From contig CAVRBT010000009.1 of assembly GCA_963719275.1 (NCBI GenBank), positions 127,427 to 191,426 of the forward strand: DNA of 64,000 nucleotides. Reading direction: 5' to 3'. Position 1 is the stretch's first letter, and every line of letters starts with the position of its first letter. This DNA comes from AC-32 sp963719275 (GTDB taxonomy: Bacteria; Actinomycetota; Thermoleophilia; Gaiellales; Gaiellaceae). The notes under the pieces were generated by a model. The model was not told the origin of the DNA. It ran no database searches and saw only the letters and a list, made by a program, of their open reading frames with translations. A program made the position numbers and the translations under genes. This document shows positions 8,079 to 15,623 of the stretch, one piece after another.

Positions 8079-8205
8079 TCGACCCGCTGCCGGTCACGTT
8101 CTGGGTGACGTGCTTCGGGTCACCGTGGTACACGATCGCGCCGCTGCCTCGCACCGCAGCGTCGAGGCTGCCGGTCGCGGTGACGACGATCAGACCCGAC
8201 GCCAT
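8065..8205 (-). pseudogene. DUF2807 (head GIN) protein C-terminal remnant
   Basis: The minus strand ends with TATGSLDAAVRGSGAIVYHG and PKHVTQNVTGSGSITTG. This is the repeating GSG-beta-helix ending of DUF2807/GIN-domain surface proteins (GSG-x-A-x-x-G and V-x-x-SVTGSGSI patterns). Only about 46 residues remain. The sequence upstream in this frame does not resemble the rest of the domain or a signal peptide. It is therefore a decayed fragment of a secreted beta-helical protein. Confidence 0.55.
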
Positions 8206-8484
8206 GTGAAGACGAGCACGGCGATCCATGGCGTAGGCCGTCGCCGGTGAACGGGTACAGGGGCGATCGTCATGACCCCTCCCTCCTGTCATGCATGCGG
8301 TACGGGCTGAGCGCGAAGAGACGCAGGGGCGCATCGGCCATTTCACCGACACGAGCGCACAACACAACCGCCTCCTCCCGAGGACACCACCAACCATCGT
8401 CTGATTGGTCAAGGGCACATCGGTGTATTCACTGAGGCTCTTCGCAAGCTCCACTAGGCGGCGAGCTTGCCGTAGGATCGGCCC

Positions 8485-8790
8485 ATGCAGCGAATCGTCT
8501 TCGTTGGGACACTGAAGCCCGGTAGTGAGGCAGCCGCCGCCGACATCGTGCGCTCGGGTCCGCCCTTTGATCCAAGCGAGTTCGGGCTTGCTCGGCACGG
8601 TGTCTACCTTGGCGGCGCAGAGGTTGTCTTCGTATTCGAGGGATCAGACGTGGAGCAGCAACTCCGCGACCTGATCAACGACCCGGTCGCCTCGCCGGCG
8701 TTCGCTGTATGGGCGCCTCTCCTCGAAGGAACGCCCTCGGTAGCGCACGAGCTCTTCTACTGGGAAGCGACTCGCGAGCGCGAGAGCTGA
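8485..8790 (+). CDS. Small alpha/beta protein, 101 aa, unknown function
   Basis: Begins MQRIVFVGTLKPGSEAAAAD and continues with GVYLGGAEVVFVFEGSDVEQ. The beta-alpha-beta-beta pattern and length resemble dimeric alpha/beta-barrel (ABM-like) proteins, but no specific family was identified. The ATG at 8485 lies 6 nt after a TAGGAT -10-like hexamer (8473-8478) and has no Shine-Dalgarno, so a leaderless message is likely. It precedes the GYD-domain gene by 160 bp; both products may have similar folds. Confidence 0.7.
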   Translation: MQRIVFVGTLKPGSEAAAADIVRSGPPFDPSEFGLARHGVYLGGAEVVFVFEGSDVEQQLRDLINDPVASPAFAVWAPLLEGTPSVAHELFYWEATRERES

Positions 8791-8949
8791 GGACCGCTTC
8801 CTCTCGACTCGGCTCCAGTCGAACCCACTGACATACGTAGTTTTGAGCAGTCCGATCCCGTGAGCTCGCGGATGCCCTGGGAGGCCGTAAGTGAGAGCCT
8901 CCCCTGTGCTGGGGCTCTTAGCGATGCCCCCAAAGTAGTGAGGTGACGC

Positions 8950-9234
8950 ATGTTCACCTATGTCGGGCTCTTCAGGGTCGCGCCGATCGCGCGGGAGCAC
9001 CTCGAGAAGACCCCCGAGTACTTCGACAAGATCCACAAGATCGTCGAGGACGAGGGCGGTACCGTCGAGCGCTTCCTCGCAATCATGGGCCCGTGGGAGT
9101 ATCTCGGCATCTTCGAGTATCCCGATCTCGAGACCGCATTCCGCGTCCTCGGCAAGATCGCGAAGCTCGAGACGTTCGAGACCGAGACGTTTCCTGCGGA
9201 GGACATCAAGGTGTTCTGGAAGGCGCTCGTCTAG
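8950..9234 (+). CDS. GYD-domain-like alpha/beta-barrel protein, 94 aa
   Basis: The product starts MFTYVGLFRVAPIAREHLEK and continues with FDKIHKIVEDEGGTVERFLA, then WEYLGIFEYPDLETAFRVLG. This is the layout of GYD-domain proteins, small dimeric alpha/beta-barrels of unknown reaction. A GAGGTG ribosome-binding site lies 6-11 nt before the ATG. The gene ends 19 bp before a strong 17-bp hairpin (9254-9293), so it appears to be a single-gene transcript or the end of a short one. Confidence 0.85.
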   Translation: MFTYVGLFRVAPIAREHLEKTPEYFDKIHKIVEDEGGTVERFLAIMGPWEYLGIFEYPDLETAFRVLGKIAKLETFETETFPAEDIKVFWKALV

Positions 9235-9253
9235 CGCCGACCTCCGCCACAAG

Positions 9254-9293
9254 GGAACAACGGAGGCCGCCATCGTGCGGCCTCCGTTGTTCC
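9254..9293 (+). terminator. Strong hairpin terminator after GYD gene
   Basis: GGAACAACGGAGGCCGC at 9254-9270 pairs perfectly over 17 bp with 9277-9293 around the loop CATCGT. No T-tract follows, which is common for hairpin terminators in high-GC actinobacteria. Confidence 0.75.
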
Positions 9294-9297
9294 GTAG

Positions 9298-9465
9298 GCA
9301 GTCAGGCAGCTCGCCTATGTCAGCGACGTGACCGGAGCGACCGAGCTCTTCACGACGGCGACTCCCCTCACGCCTCTCGTCCGGCCGCCGACGCAGGTCC
9401 CCTTCGACGGCGCCTACAAGGCACACCCGAGCTGGCGATCGGCGACGCTGTCGCTGACGCGCTGA
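9298..9465 (+). pseudogene. Possible C-terminal remnant of a beta-propeller-like protein
   Basis: A 55-codon frame without a plausible start reads QLAYVSDVTGATELFTTATP and ends SWRSATLSLTR before TGA. The LAYVSD-x-x-G-x-x-EL stretch resembles one blade of TolB/PD40 propellers. It is too short to be a gene on its own and lies between two terminators. Confidence 0.25.
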
Positions 9466-9472
9466 CCACCGC

Positions 9473-9504
9473 GCGCGAGGGGGACCGGACGGTCCCCCTC
9501 GCGC
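9473..9504 (-). terminator. Hairpin terminator after DUF7144-like gene
   Basis: GCGCGAGGGGGACC at 9473-9486 pairs perfectly over 14 bp with 9491-9504 around GGAC. It lies 7 bp past the stop of the minus-strand membrane gene. Confidence 0.75.
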
Positions 9505-9511
9505 CGAGGCG

Positions 9512-9910
9512 TCAAGCGGCTCGCATCGCGTCGTCCCAGCGGACGATCAGCGCGTAGAGCACCACTACGTTCAGGGCCAGCACCGTCAGCGCCCAGAGCG
9601 GGTACTGGGAGCTGCCGACGAAACCCAGCTGTGCGATGAAGTTGAGGCTTCCCACGACGATCGCGAACCATCTCGCCCACGTCGCCCCCGAGAGCAGGCC
9701 GAAGCCCGCGAGGAGGAGGACGACGCCCCAGATCATCATGATCCAGCCCCACGTGGTGAGGTCGACGACCACGATCTGGTTCGGGGTCACCGCGTAGTAA
9801 TTGTCGCGGATCACCGCGATCAGCCCTTCGAAGAAGTCCAGTCCGCCGATGATGATGATCATCAGACCGGCGAACGAGATCCACCCGGACCAGCGTTCCG
9901 ACGTTGCCAT
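9512..9910 (-). CDS. DUF7144-type four-helix membrane protein
   Basis: A 132-residue protein with four transmembrane helices (FAGLMIIIIGGLDFFEGLIA; TWGWIMMIWGVVLLLAGFGL; WFAIVVGSLNFIAQLGFV; LTVLALNVVVLYALIV) and a soluble loop DNYYAVTPNQIVVV. This is the typical layout of the actinobacterial DUF7144 family, whose function is unknown. ATG at 9910 has AAGGAG about 8 nt upstream and is chosen over an upstream in-frame start. It is divergent from the M24 peptidase gene and closed by a hairpin terminator. Confidence 0.85.
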   Translation of the reverse strand: MATSERWSGWISFAGLMIIIIGGLDFFEGLIAVIRDNYYAVTPNQIVVVDLTTWGWIMMIWGVVLLLAGFGLLSGATWARWFAIVVGSLNFIAQLGFVGSSQYPLWALTVLALNVVVLYALIVRWDDAMRAA

Positions 9911-9973
9911 CCTTGCGCTCCTTTCGCGCGCCAGCGTTCGCTTCCGATTCGCGCTCACGCGAGCGTTTCCTTT

Positions 9974-9998
9974 CGTGTCAACTATTACACGGTAGGGT
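9974..9998 (+). promoter_or_regulatory. Candidate operator and -10 box for the M24 peptidase gene
   Basis: CGTGT (9974-9978) and ACACG (9987-9991) form an inverted repeat with an 8-nt spacer. It is followed by TAGGGT at 9993-9998, a -10-like hexamer. The start codon ATG lies at 10005, only 6 nt later, so a message from this promoter would be leaderless. No good -35 hexamer is visible at 17 nt. Confidence 0.45.
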
Positions 9999-10004
9999 CG
10001 CCCG

Positions 10005-11156
10005 ATGCGCGCGCTGCTGCTCTACGGCGACACCGAACGTTCGGCTGCGCTGCGCCACGAGATCCCCCTCGCGATCATCGATCCGCTGCTGTTCGCGGAG
10101 GTCGACGGGCGCACGTACGTCCTGACGTCGTTCCTCGAGGCCGAGCGGGTGAAGCGCGCGCTGCCGGGCGTCGAGCTGCTCGACTACTTCGAGCTGGGCT
10201 ACAAGGACCTGGTGCGCGATGGGATGTCACTCGCGGATGCGTCGCGCGAGGTCGAGGCCCGCGCGGTGCGGGAGATCGGCCTCGAGGAGGCCATGGTTCC
10301 CGGCGACTTCCCGCTCGGGCTCGCCGACCGCCTGCGGCAGGACGGGATCGTGCTGACCGTGGACGACGCGGCAGTCGAGCTGCGGCGGCGGGCGAAGACG
10401 CCGGCGGAGCTCGACGGCATGCGCGCTGCCCAGCGCGCGGCCGAGGCGGCGATGGCGGCGGCCTGCGAGCTGCTCGCGCGCGCGGAGCCGGCCGAGGACG
10501 GCCTACAGCTCGACGGAAAGCCGCTCCTGGCCGAGGACGTCCGGGCGACACTCCGCAGGGTCTCCGCGGAGCTCGGCGCCCCCTGCCCGCCGGACATCAT
10601 CGTCGCCTCGGTCTGGCAGGGCGGTGGGCACGAGCGGGGCGGCGGCCCACTTCCCGCCGGGCTGCCGATCCACGTCGACATCTGGCCGCGCCACGAGGAG
10701 AGCGCCTGCTGGGCCGACATGGCACGGACGTTCGTCGTGGCCGACCCGGCGCCGGAGCACGCCGAGCTGATCGCCGAGCAGACGCGGCTGGTTCGGGAGG
10801 CGCTGATGCAGGCGGAGGCGTCGGTCCGGCCGGGCGTCACCGGACGCGAGCTCTTCGACGCCACCTGCGAGCTCTTCGAGGCCGCCGGATGGGCGACCCA
10901 GCGGACGACCGGCGCGGAGGCGGGCCCCGACGGCTTCCAGCACTCGCTCGGCCACGGGGTCGGCCTCGAGGTGCACGAAGCGCCGCCGATCGGCCTCGCG
11001 GGGCACGACCCGCTGGTCGCCGGAGACGTGGTAGCCATCGAGCCCGGCCTGTGGGACTCACGCGTCGGCGGGGTGACCCTCGAGGACCTCGTGCTCGTGA
11101 CCGAGGACGGCCACGAGGTACTGACGCGGTTCCCGTACGACCTGGCACCGCGCTGA
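10005..11156 (+). CDS. M24-family metallopeptidase (Xaa-Pro aminopeptidase-like)
   Basis: A 383-residue pita-bread-fold peptidase. The N-terminal creatinase-like domain covers about residues 1-120 and the catalytic domain about 135-380. The five metal ligands are visible in order: Asp in HVDIWPR, Asp in ADMART, His in HSLGHGVGLE, Glu in IEPGLW and Glu in LEDLVL. A dinuclear metal enzyme that removes N-terminal residues before proline, or a related dipeptidase, is expected in the cytoplasm. It appears to be transcribed alone from a promoter just upstream; the next gene starts 98 bp later. Confidence 0.93.
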   Translation: MRALLLYGDTERSAALRHEIPLAIIDPLLFAEVDGRTYVLTSFLEAERVKRALPGVELLDYFELGYKDLVRDGMSLADASREVEARAVREIGLEEAMVPGDFPLGLADRLRQDGIVLTVDDAAVELRRRAKTPAELDGMRAAQRAAEAAMAAACELLARAEPAEDGLQLDGKPLLAEDVRATLRRVSAELGAPCPPDIIVASVWQGGGHERGGGPLPAGLPIHVDIWPRHEESACWADMARTFVVADPAPEHAELIAEQTRLVREALMQAEASVRPGVTGRELFDATCELFEAAGWATQRTTGAEAGPDGFQHSLGHGVGLEVHEAPPIGLAGHDPLVAGDVVAIEPGLWDSRVGGVTLEDLVLVTEDGHEVLTRFPYDLAPR

Positions 11157-11254
11157 GCGCCGTCCGCGAGATCCTGCGTCGGCGCCCTCCGCGCCCACGC
11201 AAGGACGCGTAGCCGGGGCTCTCCTCGGCTGCGAAGGACCGGTACGTTTGGCAG

Positions 11255-13180
11255 GTGACCGGTCTCGTCGAGGATGCGCGAACCGCGGCCGGGCGCCATT
11301 CCTGGCGTGAGGCCTACGAGGCGTACTCGAGCTCGGGCGAGTCCGGCCTCACCCCGGACGATCTGGAGCAGTTCGCGGACGCCGCCTGGTGGACGGGAAG
11401 GATCACCGAGGCCATCGGACTGCGCGAGCGGTCGTACGCGGGCTTCTCGGCCGCGGGCGACAGGCTCGGCGCGGCCCGTCTCGCGTTGACGCTCTCCTGG
11501 GATCACATGAACCGGGGGTCTTTCGCGGTCTCGCGAGGCTGGTTCGCGAACGCCGAGCGCCTCCTCGAAGGCGAGTCCGAGGCGGCGGAGCACGGGCTGC
11601 TGGCCCTCTCGCGCGGAATCACCGCCCTACTCGCGGAGGGGAACATCGGAGACGCCCTCCCGGAGCTCGAGCGGGCGTACGACATCGCAGCGCGCGCGGG
11701 CGACCGGGACACGCAGGTCCTCGCGCTCGTCGGCAAGGGGCGAGCGTTCGTGCAGAGCGGCGACGTCGAGCAGGGGCTCGCGATCCTCGACGAGGCGAGC
11801 ACGTCGGCCGTCTCCGGCGAGCTCCGCCCGTTCGCGACCGGGCTCGTCTACTGCGTGACGATCTCGGCGTGTCAGAACGTGGGCGACTACCGGCGCGCGG
11901 CCGAGTGGACGGAAGCGGCCAGCCGGTGGTGCGAGCAGGCCGACATGAACGGCTTCCCCGGTGCCTGTCGCATTCATCGCGCGGAGATCATGCGCCTGCG
12001 CGGCGACTGGCCCCAGGCGGAGAAGACGGCGCTCGCCGCCTGTGAGGAGATCCAGGAGTTCGACCGCCTCATCACCGCGGGCGGTTACTACGAGATCGGC
12101 GAGATCCGTCGTCGGCGCGGCGACTTCGCAGCCGCCGAAGAGGCGTTCCACACGGCGAACGAGCTCGGGCGTACGACGCAGCCCGGCCTGGCACTCCTCC
12201 AGCTCGCCCAGGGCAAGGTGGAGAGCGCGGTGGCCGGCATCACGCGCCGACTCGCAGAGGTCGACGAGCGGTTGGAGCGGGTCCGGGCGCTCCCCGCATT
12301 CGCCGAGATCGCAATCGCAGCGGCCGATCTCGACACGGCCCGCGCCGCCGCCGCCGAGCTCCAGGAGATCGTCGACGCGTACAAGATCGGCGATCGGCGG
12401 GCACCGGCGTTCGACGCCACGGTGAACCTCGTCCTCGGGCAGATCGAGCTCGCCGAGAAGGACTGGGAGAGCGCGAGCCGTCACCTTCGGCACGCGCGAG
12501 ATGAGTGGCAGGAGATCGGCGCGCCATACGAGACGGCACAGGCGCGGATGCTTCTCGGCATCGCTTTTCGCCACCAGGGCGACGAGCACGCTGCGACGCT
12601 GGAGCTGCAAGCCGCGCAGACGACGTTCGAGCGGCTCGGAGCGAAGCTCGACGAGGAGCGCACCAAGGAGCTGCTTGGTCGCGTCGATGCGCGCCGCACC
12701 TTCCTCTTCACTGACATCGTCGACTCGACGAGGCTCCTCGAGACCCTGGGCGACGAACGCTGGAGAAAACTGCTCGCCCAGCACGACAGCCTCGTTCGCG
12801 CGCAAATCGTCGAGAGCGGCGGTGACGTCATCAAGCAGACCGGGGACGGCTTCTTCGCGTCCTTCGACGATCCGAGCGCCGCGATCGACGCGGCCGTGGC
12901 GATCCAACGGGCGCTCCAGGCCGAGGTGTTCGCCCCGGACGTCCGGATCGGTGCCCACGCCGGAACCGCGTTCAAGACCGGCGCGAGCTTCAGTGACTAC
13001 GGGGGCCAGAGTGTGCACGTCGCCGCACGGATCGGGGCGGCCGCGGGTGCGGGCGAAGTCCTCGTCAGCCGGGAGACGGTCGACGGGGTCGAGACGTCGT
13101 TCCACCTATCCGAGCCGCGCGCGGCCTCGCTCAGAGGCTTCGAACATCCGATCGAGGTCGTCTCGGTCGACTGGCGCTAG
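11255..13180 (+). CDS. TPR-repeat protein with C-terminal class III adenylate/guanylate cyclase domain
   Basis: A 641-residue protein. Residues about 5-470 form a TPR-like array paralogous to that of the LuxR regulator at 3429-5063. Residues about 475-640 form a class III cyclase homology domain (RRTFLFTDIVDSTRLLETLG, then IKQTGDGFFASFDDPSAAID). The two metal-binding Asp positions (FTDIVDS and GDGFF) are kept, so catalysis is plausible. The start is a GTG at 11255; a TACGTT -10-like hexamer lies just upstream. The stop overlaps the convergent GFA gene stop within the palindrome CTAG (13177-13180). The sensed signal is unknown. Confidence 0.92.
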   Translation: MTGLVEDARTAAGRHSWREAYEAYSSSGESGLTPDDLEQFADAAWWTGRITEAIGLRERSYAGFSAAGDRLGAARLALTLSWDHMNRGSFAVSRGWFANAERLLEGESEAAEHGLLALSRGITALLAEGNIGDALPELERAYDIAARAGDRDTQVLALVGKGRAFVQSGDVEQGLAILDEASTSAVSGELRPFATGLVYCVTISACQNVGDYRRAAEWTEAASRWCEQADMNGFPGACRIHRAEIMRLRGDWPQAEKTALAACEEIQEFDRLITAGGYYEIGEIRRRRGDFAAAEEAFHTANELGRTTQPGLALLQLAQGKVESAVAGITRRLAEVDERLERVRALPAFAEIAIAAADLDTARAAAAELQEIVDAYKIGDRRAPAFDATVNLVLGQIELAEKDWESASRHLRHARDEWQEIGAPYETAQARMLLGIAFRHQGDEHAATLELQAAQTTFERLGAKLDEERTKELLGRVDARRTFLFTDIVDSTRLLETLGDERWRKLLAQHDSLVRAQIVESGGDVIKQTGDGFFASFDDPSAAIDAAVAIQRALQAEVFAPDVRIGAHAGTAFKTGASFSDYGGQSVHVAARIGAAAGAGEVLVSRETVDGVETSFHLSEPRAASLRGFEHPIEVVSVDWR

Positions 13181-13683
13181 GACGCGCCCTCGGTGCGCGC
13201 CGGCGGCAGGATCGCGCGGAGCCGCTCTAGGCTCTCGGCCGGCCAGAGCGTCTTCGTGTCGTAGTACACCTCGAACGCGGGTGTCGAGTCGGGGAGCGTG
13301 ACCCACGGCACCTTCGACCGGGTGAAGATGTGCACGTCGGGCTCGACGGCCGACGGATCGTCGAGCGTGCCGCCGCGGACGAAGCGCACCTCCGGACGCC
13401 CGTACTCGCTGAACACCGCGACCTGGCAGGCCGGGCAGCGGTAGATCCGCTGGGTGCTCCCGTCGTCACGGGGCACGTCCACCGGCTGCGGCTCGCCGGC
13501 GAGCAGTTCCACGCGCTCGGCCTCGATCAGCAGGTTGATCACGAAGGCACTCCCGGTCTGCCGCTGGCAGTTCAGGCAGTGGCAGCAGTGGACGAACATC
13601 GGCTCGGAGGTCAGCCGGTAGCGAACGGCTTCGCAGGAGCACCCACCTTTGCGCACGCTCATCACCCTACGTCCGGTGGTCAT
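13177..13683 (-). CDS. GFA-domain (glutathione-dependent formaldehyde-activating fold) zinc protein
   Basis: About 168 residues with the zinc-binding pattern of the GFA/Mss4-like family: GGCSCEAVRYR, HCCHCLNCQRQTG and later YRCPACQ. The second zinc set and the long C-terminal extension with DSTPAFEVYYDTKTLWP are typical of the GFA relatives called CENP-V/GFA proteins. The reaction is uncertain; few family members truly act on glutathione adducts. The start at 13683 overlaps the stop of the DUF202 gene as ATGA, which suggests translational coupling; ATG at 13662 is an alternative. The stop overlaps the cyclase stop on the other strand. Confidence 0.88.
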   Translation of the reverse strand: MTTGRRVMSVRKGGCSCEAVRYRLTSEPMFVHCCHCLNCQRQTGSAFVINLLIEAERVELLAGEPQPVDVPRDDGSTQRIYRCPACQVAVFSEYGRPEVRFVRGGTLDDPSAVEPDVHIFTRSKVPWVTLPDSTPAFEVYYDTKTLWPAESLERLRAILPPARTEGAS

Positions 13684-14033
13684 CTGGTCGCGACAAGCAG
13701 AACGGCGGTGCAGACGCCGAGAACCACCCCGAAGCCCGCGAAGAGGAGCGCGGCCTGGTCGCTCGACGGCACGTCGGCACCCGCCGAAAGCGCGCGTCCC
13801 ACGCTCCGGTTGCGGACGTAGCCGTAGACCGTGCTCGCGACTCCGACCACCGCGAAGCCGACGCCGAGCACCTCGTAGGGCCAGTTCGCTCCGCGCGAGA
13901 GGTCCGGGACCAGCCGCCCGGCCGCGAAGCTCACGGCGAAGCAGGTCAGGCCGGTCCTCCACCAAGCGAGGTAGGTTCGCTCGAGCGCGAGCTGGGTTCT
14001 GCGCGTGGCGTCGACGACTTCGTGCTCGCTCAC
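13680..14033 (-). CDS. DUF202/YidH-type membrane protein
   Basis: A 117-residue protein with three hydrophobic helices. It begins with ERTYLAWWRTGLTCFAVSFA, the (L/N)ERTxLAWxRT signature of DUF202 (YidH family), and ends with a helix around ALLFAGFGVVLGVCTAVLLV. Function is unknown; related proteins are inner-membrane proteins linked to redox or metal stress. The stop overlaps the start of the GFA gene (ATGA), so the pair is likely translated together. Confidence 0.88.
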   Translation of the reverse strand: MSEHEVVDATRRTQLALERTYLAWWRTGLTCFAVSFAAGRLVPDLSRGANWPYEVLGVGFAVVGVASTVYGYVRNRSVGRALSAGADVPSSDQAALLFAGFGVVLGVCTAVLLVATR

Positions 14034-14082
14034 GTCTCTGCTGTTCGCGTGCAGCGGCCGAGTTCCTTACCCGCGCTGACCG

Positions 14083-14384
14083 TCAGCGAGCGACGCGCTC
14101 GAGGCCGGCCGTGCGCCGGAGGCGGTCGAGGGCCCGCTCGAATGCCTCGTCGAGCGCGGCCGAGCGGCGGACGCCCGGCTCCAGGTGGAACGCCTTGACG
14201 ACCAGCGCGCCCTCCTTCCGCTCCGACTTCAGATCCGCGCGCCCGACGATCCGGTTGCGCCAGAGGATGCGCTGGAGGTTCACGCGATTGGCGATCACGA
14301 GCTCGCCGGACGCGAACAGCGCGTCGAGCATCTGCCGTACCCCTGGGATGCCACCAGGAGTCGACGGAGCGCCGTGAGTGAAAC
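14083..14384 (-). pseudogene. YcaQ-like (HTH_42/DUF1006) winged-helix protein remnant
   Basis: Three collinear pieces of a YcaQ-like protein lie here but do not form one frame. VSLTALRRLLVASQGYG (about 14384-14335) resembles the N-terminus. MLDALFASGELVIANRVNLQ (from 14331) resembles the winged-helix start in another frame. RIVGRADLKSERKEGALVVK and AFHLEPGV resemble the C-terminal domain and follow directly, so roughly 250 middle residues are missing. The shift and internal deletion point to a pseudogene. An intact relative of the same superfamily lies at 20137-21153. Confidence 0.6.
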
Positions 14385-14407
14385 CGCCCGGTCGCGCTGC
14401 AGATTCG

Positions 14408-15616
14408 TCAACCAGCGACCGTCGAGGTCTTGCGCGCCGGGTTGAAAAACGGCAGCTCGACCACCGTCGCCGGCACCCGGCCGCGCCGCGCTTCCACGGT
14501 CCACTCGACCTCGAACTTCGTGCCCACTTCGCTCTGGGCCGCGTCGACCGACGCCAGCGCCACCATCTTCTTCAGGGTCGGGCTCCAGGTCGTGCTGGTC
14601 GCCTTGCCGATCTGGCGGCGCCGCCCGTACAGAGGAACAGGCACGCGCGAGGGTCCCGGGTCGAACGCCGGCGTCAGCCCTTTCGCCCGGTACAGCTCCT
14701 CCAGGGGCTCCCAGTCGAGCTCGAGGCCGACGAGCCTCCTTGGAGGCCCGCCCCGCTCCTGTTCTCGTTCGAGGGCCCGACGACCGACGAAATCCGTCTG
14801 CTTCTCGAAGTCGACGAATCGCCCGAGGATGCCCAGCTCGAAGGGCGAGAACGACTGCTCGGGGATCAGCGCTCGCCGCACCGAGTCGAAGTCCGCCTCG
14901 ATGAGGATCAGTCCTGCCTCGATTCGCGCGATGTCGAGGGCGAGCATCCCGGCCGGCCTCGCGCCGTACGGGCTTCCGGCGCGCACGAAGGCGTCCCAGA
15001 CCTCCAGTGCGTTCTCGCTCTCCACCCATACCTCGTAGCCGAGATCGCCGGTGTAGCCAGTCCGCGAGACGTCGACAGGAACGCTGCCCACCTTCGCGGC
15101 CCGCCGGCCGAAGTACTTGAGGTCGCCCCAACCCGTCTCGGCGGCCCCTTCGAGCACGTCCCGGCTCAGCGGGCCCTGCACCGCCAGCGCAGCCACCCGT
15201 TCGCTCATGTCCTCGATCTCGACGTCGAGGCCGCGGGCGTTCATGCGGAACCAGCGCAGTGACGGGTCGGCGGCCGTCCAGCGATACGTCTGGTCGTCCA
15301 GGCGGGCCACGGTCCCGTCGTCGACGACGCGGCCGTCCTCGTTGCACCAGGACGTGTAGTAGACGCGGCCGACGGCGAGCTTGCCGGCGTCCCTGGTAAT
15401 CACGCGGTCGACGAGCCGGGTCGCGTCCGGGCCGGAGACGAGGTACTTGTAGAGCGGAGAGACGTCGATGAACGCGGCCGCTTCCCGGATGGCGTTGTAC
15501 TCGATCTCGTGGGAGTCGTGGTACGCGCTAGCGGCGAAGTACCCGGACCACTCCCGCCACTGCTGCTTGCGGTTGAGGGGCGCGGCGCGGGGATAGAACG
15601 CCGTTCCTACGGACAC
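14408..15616 (-). CDS. GcvT-like aminomethyltransferase/demethylase family protein
   Basis: A 402-residue protein of the T-protein fold (folate-binding, glycine cleavage T superfamily). Visible features are LYKYLVSGPDATRLVDRVIT, ALAVQGPLSRDVLE, and SRTGYTGDLGYEVWV (the TGYTGE-like folate motif), with the C-terminal barrel near TTWSPTLKKMVALASVD. The family moves one-carbon units from an amine or sulfonium donor to tetrahydrofolate. No glycine-cleavage P, H or L genes are near, so a catabolic demethylase role is more likely than glycine cleavage. The GTG start lies 7 nt after the stop of the DmdA-like gene, so they form an operon. Confidence 0.88.
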   Translation of the reverse strand: MSVGTAFYPRAAPLNRKQQWREWSGYFAASAYHDSHEIEYNAIREAAAFIDVSPLYKYLVSGPDATRLVDRVITRDAGKLAVGRVYYTSWCNEDGRVVDDGTVARLDDQTYRWTAADPSLRWFRMNARGLDVEIEDMSERVAALAVQGPLSRDVLEGAAETGWGDLKYFGRRAAKVGSVPVDVSRTGYTGDLGYEVWVESENALEVWDAFVRAGSPYGARPAGMLALDIARIEAGLILIEADFDSVRRALIPEQSFSPFELGILGRFVDFEKQTDFVGRRALEREQERGGPPRRLVGLELDWEPLEELYRAKGLTPAFDPGPSRVPVPLYGRRRQIGKATSTTWSPTLKKMVALASVDAAQSEVGTKFEVEWTVEARRGRVPATVVELPFFNPARKTSTVAG

Positions 15617-15623
15617 GGCGGCT

